From a bacterium (GTDB lineage: Bacteria > UBP18 > UBA7526): a stretch of 6,186 nucleotides of DNA. Position 1 is the stretch's first letter. Every line of letters begins with the position of its first letter. Below are positions 1 to 6,088 of this stretch, in pieces. The position numbers and the translations under genes were made by a program. Location: NCBI GenBank assembly GCA_030619985.1, contig JAUXAI010000064.1:1-6186 (forward strand), given 5' to 3'. Below the pieces are notes generated by a model. It ran no database searches. It was not told the DNA's origin and worked only from the letters and a program-made list of their open reading frames with translations.

Positions 1-1335
1 TCTCAAGGCGTTGTCTAAAGCGTTTATGGGGCCGTTCCCCTCTGCTGCGGTATGCTCTTCAATCCCTTCCACCTTCACCTTTATGGTTGCCTCGCAATTT
101 AAAGTTCCGTCCTTTCTCTTCTCCACCGTGACCCGGAAGCCCTCTAAGTCAAATAGGCTTCTATACTTTCCCAGGGCTTTCTTCATCAGGAGTTCGAAAG
201 AGCCCTCCGCTCCCTCAAACTGATAGCCTTCATCTTCAAGTCTCTTCAGGTTCTCCAGGACCTTCACTGTCTGAGGGGTCTTCTTCTCCAGGTCCAGGCC
301 ATACTCCTTTGCCTTATAGAGGATATTACTCCTTCCCGCGAGTTCCGAGACCAATATCCTCCTATGGTTCCCCACCAACTCTGGTAGGATATGCTCATAA
401 GTCCTGGGGTCCTTCTTCACCGCACTCACATGTATCCCTCCCTTATGGGCAAAGGAAGAGTTTCCCACGAAGGGCTGCCTTTCATCATGAGGCAGGTTGG
501 CAAGTTCTGCTACATACCTTGAGACCTCGGTTAATCTTGCCAGCTGCTTCTTCTTGATACACTCTATTCCCATCTTTATCTGGAGGTTCGGTATCACGGA
601 ACAGAGATTTACATTCCCACACCTCTCTCCCAAACCATTTATCGTCCCCTGAACCTGAAGCGCACCTTCCTGGACCGCAGCCAGGGTATTGGCCACAGCA
701 AGGCCGGAATCGTTATGGGCATGGATGCCCAGAGGAATTTTAATCTTCTTTCTTACCTCACGCATGATCTTTGATAGTTCAAAAGGAAGGGTTCCCCCAT
801 TGGTATCACATAAGACAATGGAGTCCGCTCCTGCTCTTTGGGCCGCTTCCAGGGTCTTAAGAGCATAGGACGAGTTATTTTTATAGCCATCGAAGAAGTG
901 TTCGGCATCGTAGACTACTTCCTTCTTCTTTTTCTTTAGATAAGAGACGGAATCTTCGATCAGTTCAAGGTTTTTTTCTAAGGAAATGCCCAAGGCAACC
1001 TTTACATGGAGGTCCCATGATTTTCCAAAGATACAGACTACCTTGGTTCCCGATTTTAAGAGGGCTCTGATATTGGGATCTTCTTTGGCAGGATATTTCG
1101 CTCTTCTGGTAGAGCCAAAAGCAGTAAGCTGGGCATTCTTCAGTCCCATTCTCTTCATCTTCTGGAAGAACTTTATATCCTTAGGATTGGAGCCCGGCCA
1201 ACCACCCTCAATGTAATGGATTCCAAGTTCATCCAGCCTCTGAGCGATACGCACCTTATCGTCTAAAGAGAAGGAGATTCCCTCTGCCTGGGCGCCGTCC
1301 CTCAATGTGGTATCATAGATCTTTACCTTAGTCAT
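1..1335 (-). CDS. cimA: (R)-citramalate synthase CimA, 3' end cut by window edge
   Basis: Condenses pyruvate and acetyl-CoA to (R)-citramalate, the first step of the threonine-independent route to 2-oxobutyrate and isoleucine; cytosolic. My translation gives 445 residues with no stop before the edge. Family members are usually about 520-540 residues, so roughly the last 80 are missing. The N-terminal TIM barrel of the 2-isopropylmalate synthase superfamily shows DTTLRDGAQ (8-16), the CimA-type [10 protein letters not shown] (44-53), CDTNGG (176-181), the metal-binding HAHND (205-209) and NGLGERCGN (233-241), then [14 protein letters not shown] (289-302). [14 protein letters not shown] (370-383) is typical of citramalate synthase and leads into the C-terminal regulatory/dimerisation domain, still visible at [15 protein letters not shown] before the edge. 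[10 protein letters not shown] argues against LeuA or homocitrate synthase. The ATG at 1335 is 3 nt after the lysC stop, with a good ribosome site, so it is probably co-translated with lysC. All visible catalytic motifs are intact. Confidence 0.93.
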   Translation of the reverse strand, partial: MTKVKIYDTTLRDGAQAEGISFSLDDKVRIAQRLDELGIHYIEGGWPGSNPKDIKFFQKMKRMGLKNAQLTAFGSTRRAKYPAKEDPNIRALLKSGTKVVCIFGKSWDLHVKVALGISLEKNLELIEDSVSYLKKKKKEVVYDAEHFFDGYKNNSSYALKTLEAAQRAGADSIVLCDTNGGTLPFELSKIMREVRKKIKIPLGIHAHNDSGLAVANTLAAVQEGALQVQGTINGLGERCGNVNLCSVIPNLQIKMGIECIKKKQLARLTEVSRYVAELANLPHDERQPFVGNSSFAHKGGIHVSAVKKDPRTYEHILPELVGNHRRILVSELAGRSNILYKAKEYGLDLEKKTPQTVKVLENLKRLEDEGYQFEGAEGSFELLMKKALGKYRSLFDLEGFRVTVEKRKDGTLNCEATIKVKVEGIEEHTAAEGNGPINALDNALR

Positions 1336-1338
1336 CTC

Positions 1339-2550
1339 TTAACTCCTTCCTAAACCGAATTCCTTATGTAATGACCTCACTGCTCTCTTGACCTCTTTTT
1401 CCCCAATGACACAGGAGATCTTTATCTCACTGGTTGAAATCATCTCAATATTTATTCCCTCTTTTGCTAAGCAGGAGAACATCCTGGCGGCCACTCCGGG
1501 ATGGGACCCCATTCCCACTCCCACAATAGAGACCTTGGCCACTTCCTTGCTTGAGGCCACTCCCTTGGCTTTTATTCTTTTTGCTATTTCCTTGATAGCA
1601 GGCAGGGCCTTCCCCAGATCAGCCCCTGCTATGGTAAAGGAAACATCCGTCAGACCCTTTAGGCTGGCAGATTGGATGATCATATCGACATTGATGTTTT
1701 TCTTTGCTATCTCACTAAAAATAGCAGCGGCAATCCCCGGCCTATCAGGAACACTCTGAATGGTAATTTTCGCCTGATTCTTATCATAGGTGACCCCGCA
1801 GATCTCCGGGGCCTCCAGGCCCTTCTTGACGATCATGGTCCCCTCCTTATTAGAAAAACTTGGGCGAACATGCAATTTTACATTATATCTCTTGGCTAAT
1901 TCCACGCTTCTGAGCTGCATTACCTTTGCTCCCAGGGATGAGAGTTCCAGCATCTCATCATAGGAAATCCTCTTTAGTCTTTTAGCAGAAAGAACCATTC
2001 TGGGATCTGCAGTATAGATTCCCTCCACATCGGTATATATCTCACAGGAATCGGCTTTCAAGCTGGTAGCCAAGGCAACGGCTGTAGTATCGCTTCCTCC
2101 CCGACCTAAGGTAGTGATATCCTCTTCCCGGCTTATCCCCTGAAAGCCAGCTACTACAACTACCTTTCCCTTTTTTAATTCCTTCTTTATTCTTTCAGTA
2201 TCTATGGAGAGGATCCTGGCTTTAGTATGGGCGGTATCGGTGAGAATCCTGACCTGAGGGCCGGTGAAGGAGATAGCCGGACAGCCTAAAGAATGCAGGG
2301 CCATGGTTAAAAGGGAGATGGAGATCTGCTCTCCAGTAGCCAGGAGCATATCCACTTCCCTCTCCGGAGGATGGGCAGTTATCTCATAGGCGGAGGAGAG
2401 AAAGCGGTCTGTGGTATCACCAGGAGCAGAAACCACGACCACTACCTTATTCCCCTTCTTCGCGGTCCTCTTGATCCTCCGGGCTACACTCTTAATCTTC
2501 TCGACATCAGCGACTGATGACCCTCCATATTTTTGAACAATTAAAGGCAT
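1339..2550 (-). CDS. lysC: Aspartate kinase, single-function, with two C-terminal ACT domains
   Basis: Phosphorylates L-aspartate to 4-aspartyl phosphate, the entry step to lysine/diaminopimelate, threonine and methionine; cytosolic. The 403-residue length matches the B. subtilis LysC / C. glutamicum Ask class (about 400-420). The kinase domain has KYGGSSVA (7-14), VSAPGDTTDRF (40-50), TLGRGGSDTTAVALA (147-161) and TDVEGIYTADPR (173-184). Two ACT domains follow, around 261-310 (QSVPDRPGIAAAIF) and 339-400 (VGMGSHPGVAARMF, ISTSEIKISCVI). Such domains bind lysine and/or threonine for feedback control; which effector applies here cannot be read from sequence. The ATG at 2550 overlaps the 3' end of thrB by 10 nt and follows AGAAGG with a 6-nt spacer. 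An internal ATG at codon 239 with a perfect Shine-Dalgarno could give a separate 165-residue beta subunit (listed separately). There is no homoserine dehydrogenase fusion; hom is a separate gene upstream. Confidence 0.97.
   Translation of the reverse strand: MPLIVQKYGGSSVADVEKIKSVARRIKRTAKKGNKVVVVVSAPGDTTDRFLSSAYEITAHPPEREVDMLLATGEQISISLLTMALHSLGCPAISFTGPQVRILTDTAHTKARILSIDTERIKKELKKGKVVVVAGFQGISREEDITTLGRGGSDTTAVALATSLKADSCEIYTDVEGIYTADPRMVLSAKRLKRISYDEMLELSSLGAKVMQLRSVELAKRYNVKLHVRPSFSNKEGTMIVKKGLEAPEICGVTYDKNQAKITIQSVPDRPGIAAAIFSEIAKKNINVDMIIQSASLKGLTDVSFTIAGADLGKALPAIKEIAKRIKAKGVASSKEVAKVSIVGVGMGSHPGVAARMFSCLAKEGINIEMISTSEIKISCVIGEKEVKRAVRSLHKEFGLGRS
1343..1348 (-). promoter_or_regulatory. 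Ribosome binding site of cimA
   Basis: AAGGAG on the minus strand lies inside the last codons of lysC. A 7-nt spacer that includes the lysC stop TAA separates it from the cimA ATG at 1335. It fixes the cimA start and implies translational coupling with lysC. Confidence 0.75.
1834..1848 (-). promoter_or_regulatory. Internal ribosome site and ATG in lysC, probable start of aspartokinase beta subunit
   Basis: On the minus strand AAGGAGG (1848-1842) is followed by a 5-nt spacer and an in-frame ATG (1836-1834), which is Met239 of LysC. Translation from here would give a 165-residue protein running to the lysC stop and containing both ACT domains without the kinase domain. In B. subtilis and C. 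glutamicum, lysC is known to make an alpha2beta2 enzyme whose beta subunit (about 160-170 residues) starts at the equivalent place. This site matches the consensus better than that of the full-length protein, so production of the beta subunit is a good inference but is not proven. Confidence 0.7.
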
Positions 2551-3488
2551 ACTGCACCTTCTCGATCGATATCTAGGATCTTATAATGACTTTCGTGACC
2601 TGCCTTCTGAAAAGTACTGACCATGGCCTGGCCTATTTCTTTATTTTTCTCTTCACTATTTCCAATGGAGAAGGCAGCAATGGTAGAGCCAGAACCGCTC
2701 AAGAATACTCCTTTAGCCCCGTTAGCTAAAGCAGCCTTAAATACCCTTTCCATTCCTGGGATTAACTTTGCCCGATAGGGCTGATGAAGCCTATCCTGAG
2801 TGGCGATATCGAGAAGCCTGAGATTGCCCTGGGCTAAAGAGGAGACGAGTAGGGCGGTTTTACCCATATTAGCAACCGCATCCTCTAAGGATACCTCCTC
2901 AGGTAAGACTTCCCTTGCCTTTTTAGTAGAAACCTCGAAATCAGGGATGGCCAAAACAATTTTTAATTCTTCAGGTAGTCCTATTTTGAGATATTTCACT
3001 TCCTTTTTAGCCATTCCCGTATTCCCGGGAATTCGGGAATGAGACTTTACCTCTACCAGATAGGAGATGGTTAGGCCTCCCACCAGTGCTGGGGTGACGT
3101 TATCCGGATGACCCTCCAATCTTGCCGCTATTTTAAGGATCTCATCTTGAGATAATTTATCTCCTATCAATCTATTGGCGGCCACCAAGGCTCCGACGCG
3201 TGCCGCAGCAGAACTTCCCAATCCCCTTGCTAAGGGGATGTTATTGATGAGTTTTAGGTTTACGATTAACGGTTTACCGTTTACGGTCTTAAAGACTTCC
3301 TGGGCTGCTTGGTAGACGATATTCAACTCATCCTTGGGCAGAGAATCCGCTCCTTCTCCTTCAATTTCGATAGAGAGCCTATCACTCTTCTCTATCTCCA
3401 CAGTATTATATAGTTTTAGAGCGAGGCCTAAAACATCATAGCCCGGCCCTAAATTTGCTGTAGTGGCTGGAACCCGAACTCTTACCAT
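2541..3488 (-). CDS. thrB: Homoserine kinase (GHMP family)
   Basis: Transfers phosphate from ATP to L-homoserine to give O-phosphohomoserine, the substrate of ThrC; cytosolic. The protein is 315 residues, slightly above the usual ~300. GHMP motifs appear in order: VPATTANLGPGYD (6-18), the ATP-binding loop PLARGLGSSAAA (85-96), EGHPDNV (125-131) and the C-terminal GVFLSGSGSTIAAF (260-273). The MVRVRVPATTANLGPG opening is canonical, which supports the ATG at 3488. A modest AAGG lies 8 nt upstream. Residues about 147-163 look like extra sequence between two strands. Ten of them, HSRIPGNTGM (150-159), are encoded by a near-perfect DNA palindrome, so this is probably an in-frame repeat insertion in a surface loop. 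The conserved motifs on both sides are intact, so the enzyme is probably functional. Its 3' end overlaps lysC by 10 nt; its 5' side faces the repeat-filled gap after thrC. Confidence 0.96.
   Translation of the reverse strand: MVRVRVPATTANLGPGYDVLGLALKLYNTVEIEKSDRLSIEIEGEGADSLPKDELNIVYQAAQEVFKTVNGKPLIVNLKLINNIPLARGLGSSAAARVGALVAANRLIGDKLSQDEILKIAARLEGHPDNVTPALVGGLTISYLVEVKSHSRIPGNTGMAKKEVKYLKIGLPEELKIVLAIPDFEVSTKKAREVLPEEVSLEDAVANMGKTALLVSSLAQGNLRLLDIATQDRLHQPYRAKLIPGMERVFKAALANGAKGVFLSGSGSTIAAFSIGNSEEKNKEIGQAMVSTFQKAGHESHYKILDIDREGAVCL
2555..2562 (-). promoter_or_regulatory. Ribosome binding site of lysC inside thrB
   Basis: AGAAGG (2562-2557) lies within the last thrB codons, 6 nt before the lysC ATG at 2550. 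Because thrB terminates only after the lysC start (10-nt overlap), the two are likely coupled in translation. The match is weaker than that of the internal site at 1848-1842. Confidence 0.6.
3012..3041 (-). repeat. 30-bp near-perfect palindrome inside thrB coding sequence
   Basis: The stretch is symmetric about the CCC/GGG centre at 3026/3027. Fourteen of fifteen base pairs match, with outer arms CATTCCCG and CGGGAATG; the only mismatch is 3020 against 3033. It encodes ThrB residues 150-159 (HSRIPGNTGM), a peptide with none of the conserved GHMP motifs, in a segment where ThrB proteins are normally shorter. Its size and symmetry suggest a mobile palindromic element that landed in frame, not a terminator, since it lies mid-gene with no T run. 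Confidence 0.8.
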
Positions 3489-3496
3489 AATAAATA

Positions 3497-3500
3497 CCTT
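3497..3500 (-). promoter_or_regulatory. Weak ribosome binding site of thrB
   Basis: AAGG precedes the thrB ATG at 3488 with an 8-nt AT-rich spacer. It lies between the start codon and the first TATCAGG repeat, so the repeats stop just short of the translation signal. Confidence 0.5.
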
Positions 3501-3505
3501 AAAAG

Positions 3506-3544
3506 TATCAGGATATCAGGGAATCCGGACATCAGGGTATCAGG
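3506..3544. repeat. Cluster of four TATCAGG-type repeats
   Basis: TATCAGG occurs at 3506-3512, 3514-3520 and 3538-3544, with the variant CATCAGG at 3530-3536. These are the reverse complement of the CCTGATA core of the tandem block at 3691-3728, giving the thrC-thrB gap inverted ends. Confidence 0.65.
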
Positions 3545-3567
3545 AATACCCGATCACCAATTCCTGA
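3540..3567. repeat. 8-bp inverted repeat (hairpin) in the thrC-thrB gap
   Basis: TCAGGAAT (3540-3547) pairs perfectly with ATTCCTGA (3560-3567) across a 12-nt loop. No T run follows on either strand, so it is not a convincing intrinsic terminator. Confidence 0.55.
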
Positions 3568-3640
3568 AATCGGAGAACTGTTAATAGAAGTCCGAAAACG
3601 GTAGGGAAATCGGAAATCAGTTATTGTTTCAGTTTTCTAT

Positions 3641-3670
3641 CTTCTGTTTTCTCTACTGACTTCTGTTTTC
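3641..3670. repeat. Direct repeat of an 11-mer, 19-bp period
   Basis: CTTCTGTTTTC occurs at 3641-3651 and 3660-3670, each followed a few bases later by an ACTGA word. Together they look like two degenerate copies of a ~20-bp unit leading into the CTGATAAC tandem block. Confidence 0.6.
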
Positions 3671-3690
3671 CAACAACTGATTTCTACCAA

Positions 3691-3728
3691 CTGATTACCT
3701 GATAACCCGATAACCTGATAACCTGATT
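3691..3728. repeat. Tandem 8-bp repeat, consensus CTGATAAC
   Basis: Four consecutive 8-mers are CTGATTAC (3691), CTGATAAC (3699), CCGATAAC (3707) and CTGATAAC (3715), followed by a partial copy CTGATT (3723-3728). On the coding strand the repeats begin immediately at the thrC stop codon TAA (3730-3728), so the array starts exactly where the gene ends. Confidence 0.8.
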
Positions 3729-4804
3729 TAGTAACCCAATTCCTTCACTACTGCTTCCAATGTTGGGGGGAGGACCTTTGGCTTTTTTGCCAGGGCAATG
3801 GCCCTATTTGGATCCTTCAGTCCATGACCAGTCAAGATGCAGACCACTAATGGTCGTGATCGGTGATCAGTAATCGGTGATCGGTGAAGTTCTTCTTTGA
3901 AGTAGCCTTGTTTGTGTAACTTAAGTAGGCCAGCGACCGAGGCCGCAGAGGCCGGCTCCACGAATATCCCCTCCTGAGAAGCGATTAGCCTGTAGGCATC
4001 AAGGATCTCTTCATCCGTTACTTTATCTATCAGCCCTCCGGACTCATCCCGGGCTTCCTCCGCTTTCTTCCAGGAAGCAGGGTTACCGATCCTTATTGCC
4101 GTGGCAATGGTCTCCGGTTTTTCAACCACCTTTCCCTCAACAATAGGAGCGGCACCAGCCGCTTGAAAGCCAAGCATCTTCGGTAGAAATTTAATCTTCC
4201 CCTTTTCTTTATATTCCTTATACCCTTTCCAGTAGGCAGTAATATTCCCCGCGTTCCCTACCGGCATTACCTGATAGTCTGGCGCTTTCCCCAACTCATC
4301 ACAGATCTCGAAGGCCGCTGTCTTCTGTCCTTCAATGCGGTAGGGGTTTATGGAGTTGACCAGTTTTATGGGGTATTTCTCTGTTATCTCCCGGGCAAGT
4401 TTCAGGGCCTGATCGAAGTTCCCTTCAATGGCAATCACCCTTGCCCCATGCATCAGGGCCTGGGCAAGCTTGCCCAGGGCGATGGCTCCCTTAGGAATCA
4501 AGACAATGCAGTCCAAGTTCGCTCGAGAAGCATAGGAGGCAGCAGAGGCCGCGGTATTACCCGTGGAGGCGCACATCACCGCCTTTGCTCCCTCCTCCTT
4601 TGCTTTAGAGACAGCAACCGTCATTCCCCGATCCTTAAAGGAACCTGTGGGGTTTACCCCCTCATACTTGAGATAGATCTCTAATCCCAGGGATTTATTT
4701 AAGGTCTTAGCTTTGATTAAGGGAGTATCTCCTTCATCCAGAGTAATAAACGGTGTCTTCTCTGTTATTGGCAGATAATCCCGGTACCTTTCAATCACTC
4801 CCAC
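3728..4804 (-). CDS. thrC: Threonine synthase (PLP-dependent)
   Basis: Converts O-phosphohomoserine to L-threonine and phosphate using pyridoxal phosphate; cytosolic. The 358 residues fit the short bacterial/archaeal type (about 350-360), without the long N-terminal domain of the E. coli/yeast class. Visible motifs are GDTPLI (25-30), [10 protein letters not shown] (51-60) with Schiff-base Lys57, [12 protein letters not shown] (78-89), the phosphate loop PVGNAGNI (181-188) and [11 protein letters not shown] (322-332). The start is GTG at 4804, directly abutting the hom stop. A perfect AAGGAGG 7 nt upstream and the family-typical [14 protein letters not shown] opening support it. Residues 307-316 ([10 protein letters not shown]) are encoded by four tandem 7-bp repeats and look like an in-frame insertion just before the final PLP-side strand. 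The motifs on both sides are intact, so activity is plausible. TGHGLKDP and the overall form favour threonine synthase over threonine dehydratase. Confidence 0.95.
   Translation of the reverse strand: MGVIERYRDYLPITEKTPFITLDEGDTPLIKAKTLNKSLGLEIYLKYEGVNPTGSFKDRGMTVAVSKAKEEGAKAVMCASTGNTAASAASYASRANLDCIVLIPKGAIALGKLAQALMHGARVIAIEGNFDQALKLAREITEKYPIKLVNSINPYRIEGQKTAAFEICDELGKAPDYQVMPVGNAGNITAYWKGYKEYKEKGKIKFLPKMLGFQAAGAAPIVEGKVVEKPETIATAIRIGNPASWKKAEEARDESGGLIDKVTDEEILDAYRLIASQEGIFVEPASAASVAGLLKLHKQGYFKEELHRSPITDHRSRPLVVCILTGHGLKDPNRAIALAKKPKVLPPTLEAVVKELGY
3858..3885 (-). repeat. Four tandem 7-bp repeats inside thrC coding sequence
   Basis: On the coding strand the unit is ACCGATC; the four copies read ACCGATC, ACCGATT, ACTGATC, ACCGATC. 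They encode most of [10 protein letters not shown] (ThrC 307-316), between FKEEL and the conserved VVCILTGHG. The 28-bp length is not a multiple of three, so gain or loss of one unit would shift the frame before the last conserved motif. The unit resembles the ACCTGATA words of the nearby intergenic array with one base deleted. Confidence 0.8.
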
Positions 4805-6088
4805 TTAGAGCCCTCCTTCTACCCGGATGAGACAAGACTTGGCTCTCACCACCTTCAGTCGATCGATCTCTCTTAAGGCCTTCTGGATTGAGGACTCTTT
4901 GGCCTCATGAGTCATCATAACGATGGGCACCTTCCCTTTCTCCCGCCTCTCTTTCTGGATGACGCTGGCTATGGAGATCCTGTGTTTCGCCAGGATCCCA
5001 GAGATGGAGGCTAAGACACCCGGTCGGTCAACGGTTGTGAAATGAATGTAGTATCTTGTCTCCACCTCCCCCATACTCTTAATCTTCAAAGGCTCCTTGC
5101 TGAAGTTAGCGGATAGGAATCGGCCGCCTGACTTGACCAGATCCATGATATCCGCTACTACAGCACTCGCTGCGGGAAATCCTCCTGCTCCTCTTCCGTA
5201 GAACATACTCCTCCCTATGAGATCTCCTCTTACATAGATGGCATTATAGGCCCCATCCACCGCTGCCAGGAGATGCTCTTGGGGGATCATGGTGGGATGA
5301 ACCCTGGCCTCTAAAGAACCGTTGCTCTCCTTGGCAATGGCCAGTAGCTTCACAATATAGCCGAACTCCTTGGCATATTGAATATCTTGAGAAGTGATCT
5401 TCGTAATACCTTCCCTATAGATATCCTTTAAGTCTACGAAACCCTCGAAGGCCAAAGTAGAGAGAATGGTCAACTTATGGGCAGAGTCTATCCCCTCTAC
5501 ATCTAAAGAAGGGTCCCTTTCCGCATAGCCCTTGGCCCGGGCGTCCCTCAGGGCCTCCTTAAAGCTCGATCCATAGTGGCTCATTCCAGAGAGAATGTAA
5601 TTCGCTGTGCCATTGATGATCCCGAAGATGAAGAAGATCCTGTTTGCTATCAGACCCTCTCTCAAGGCCTTGATGATGGGGATACCGCCCCCTACACTCG
5701 CTTCAAAATAGATCCCCACTCCCTTCCTTTCTGCCTCCTTAAAGATTCTCCTTCCTTTCTTTGCCAAGAGGGCCTTGTTCGCTGTTACTACTGGCTTACC
5801 TCTCTTGATCGCTCCCATGATGATTTTCTCTGCTACGGGAGAGTCACCGATCAATTCAATGACTATATCTATTTCCGGATCATTTAGGACATCATTTATT
5901 CTCTTGGTTAATATTTTGGCGGGCACTTTTACTTTCCTTGGGGTAGAGATATCCTTATCGACAATCCTCTTGATGACTAACTCAGCGCCCAACTTCCTTT
6001 TGATGAGTTCCTTTCTCTCTTTGAGAATTTTTACCACAGAACTTCCTACGGTGCCAAAGCCAATCAGTCCAATATTAATCTTTTTCAT
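4805..6088 (-). CDS. hom: Homoserine dehydrogenase with C-terminal ACT domain
   Basis: Reduces L-aspartate 4-semialdehyde to L-homoserine with NAD(P)H, at the branch point to threonine and methionine; cytosolic. The 427 residues match the monofunctional ACT-bearing class (about 430). The Rossmann domain opens with GLIGFGTVG (7-15). VTANKALLAKKG (101-112) carries the conserved Lys105, followed by EASVGGGIPII (129-139) and NGTANYIL (159-166). RDPSLDVEGIDSAHKLTIL (191-209) holds the catalytic pair Asp201 and Lys205. A C-terminal ACT domain (about 345-427, TTVDRPGVLASISGILAKH) is typical of feedback control, usually by threonine. The ATG at 6088 overlaps the stop of the upstream SPOR-domain gene (ATGA), and the stop abuts thrC. 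AGAGG lies 5 nt upstream of the ATG. All expected motifs are present and no insertion is seen. Confidence 0.97.
   Translation of the reverse strand: MKKINIGLIGFGTVGSSVVKILKERKELIKRKLGAELVIKRIVDKDISTPRKVKVPAKILTKRINDVLNDPEIDIVIELIGDSPVAEKIIMGAIKRGKPVVTANKALLAKKGRRIFKEAERKGVGIYFEASVGGGIPIIKALREGLIANRIFFIFGIINGTANYILSGMSHYGSSFKEALRDARAKGYAERDPSLDVEGIDSAHKLTILSTLAFEGFVDLKDIYREGITKITSQDIQYAKEFGYIVKLLAIAKESNGSLEARVHPTMIPQEHLLAAVDGAYNAIYVRGDLIGRSMFYGRGAGGFPAASAVVADIMDLVKSGGRFLSANFSKEPLKIKSMGEVETRYYIHFTTVDRPGVLASISGILAKHRISIASVIQKERREKGKVPIVMMTHEAKESSIQKALREIDRLKVVRAKSCLIRVEGGL
4812..4818 (-). promoter_or_regulatory. Ribosome binding site deciding the GTG start of thrC
   Basis: A perfect AAGGAGG lies within the last codons of hom, 7 nt before GTG at 4804. 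The spacer includes the hom stop TAA (4807-4805). It supports GTG 4804 over the second GTG six nucleotides downstream and implies coupling of hom and thrC. Confidence 0.8.

Larger units (their letters stand above)
3489..3727. repeat. Repeat-filled gap between thrC and thrB
   Basis: These 239 bp hold no credible gene and no clear promoter or intrinsic terminator. They are a patchwork of degenerate short repeats. TATCAGG-like words occur four times at the thrB side (3506-3544), and their reverse complement CCTGATA recurs in tandem at the thrC side (3691-3728), so the gap is bounded by loosely inverted ends. Nested between are an 8-bp hairpin (3540-3567), a 10-bp inverted pair GAAATCAGTT (3613-3622) / AACTGATTTC (3675-3684), and CTTCTGTTTTC repeated at 3641-3651 and 3660-3670. 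The layout resembles a small non-autonomous repeat element inserted in an operon otherwise joined by overlaps. Its transcript would be highly structured and could affect thrB expression; that is inference. Confidence 0.65.

Noticed and set aside
11-557. Plus-strand open frames at 11-223 and 309-557
   Set aside because: They lie antisense to the intact cimA frame, have low-complexity Ser/Pro-rich translations, no recognisable domain and no convincing ribosome site.
968-978. Run of A residues in cimA (coding strand) as a possible programmed frameshift or slippage site
   Set aside because: The reading frame continues unbroken with conserved residues on both sides, and no alternative-frame product is evident.
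986-1216. Plus-strand open frame of 76 codons
   Set aside because: Antisense shadow of the conserved N-terminal barrel of cimA; no family resemblance.
1388-1899. Two plus-strand open frames opposite lysC, one with hydrophobic stretches
   Set aside because: The hydrophobic look arises from reading the ACT-domain codons in reverse; the sense frame is fully conserved as aspartate kinase.
2800-3042. Plus-strand open frame opposite thrB
   Set aside because: Shadow of the GHMP kinase frame without a ribosome site or domain.
3540-3567. Hairpin in the thrC-thrB gap as an intrinsic terminator
   Set aside because: An 8-bp stem with a 12-nt loop and no following T run on either strand; better explained as part of the repeat mosaic.
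3858-3885. Short tandem repeats in thrC as a CRISPR array
   Set aside because: The units are 7 bp and directly adjacent with no spacers, and no cas gene is present.
4448-5887. Plus-strand open frames at 4448-4684 and 5576-5887
   Set aside because: Antisense to conserved motifs of thrC and hom; the translations resemble no known protein.
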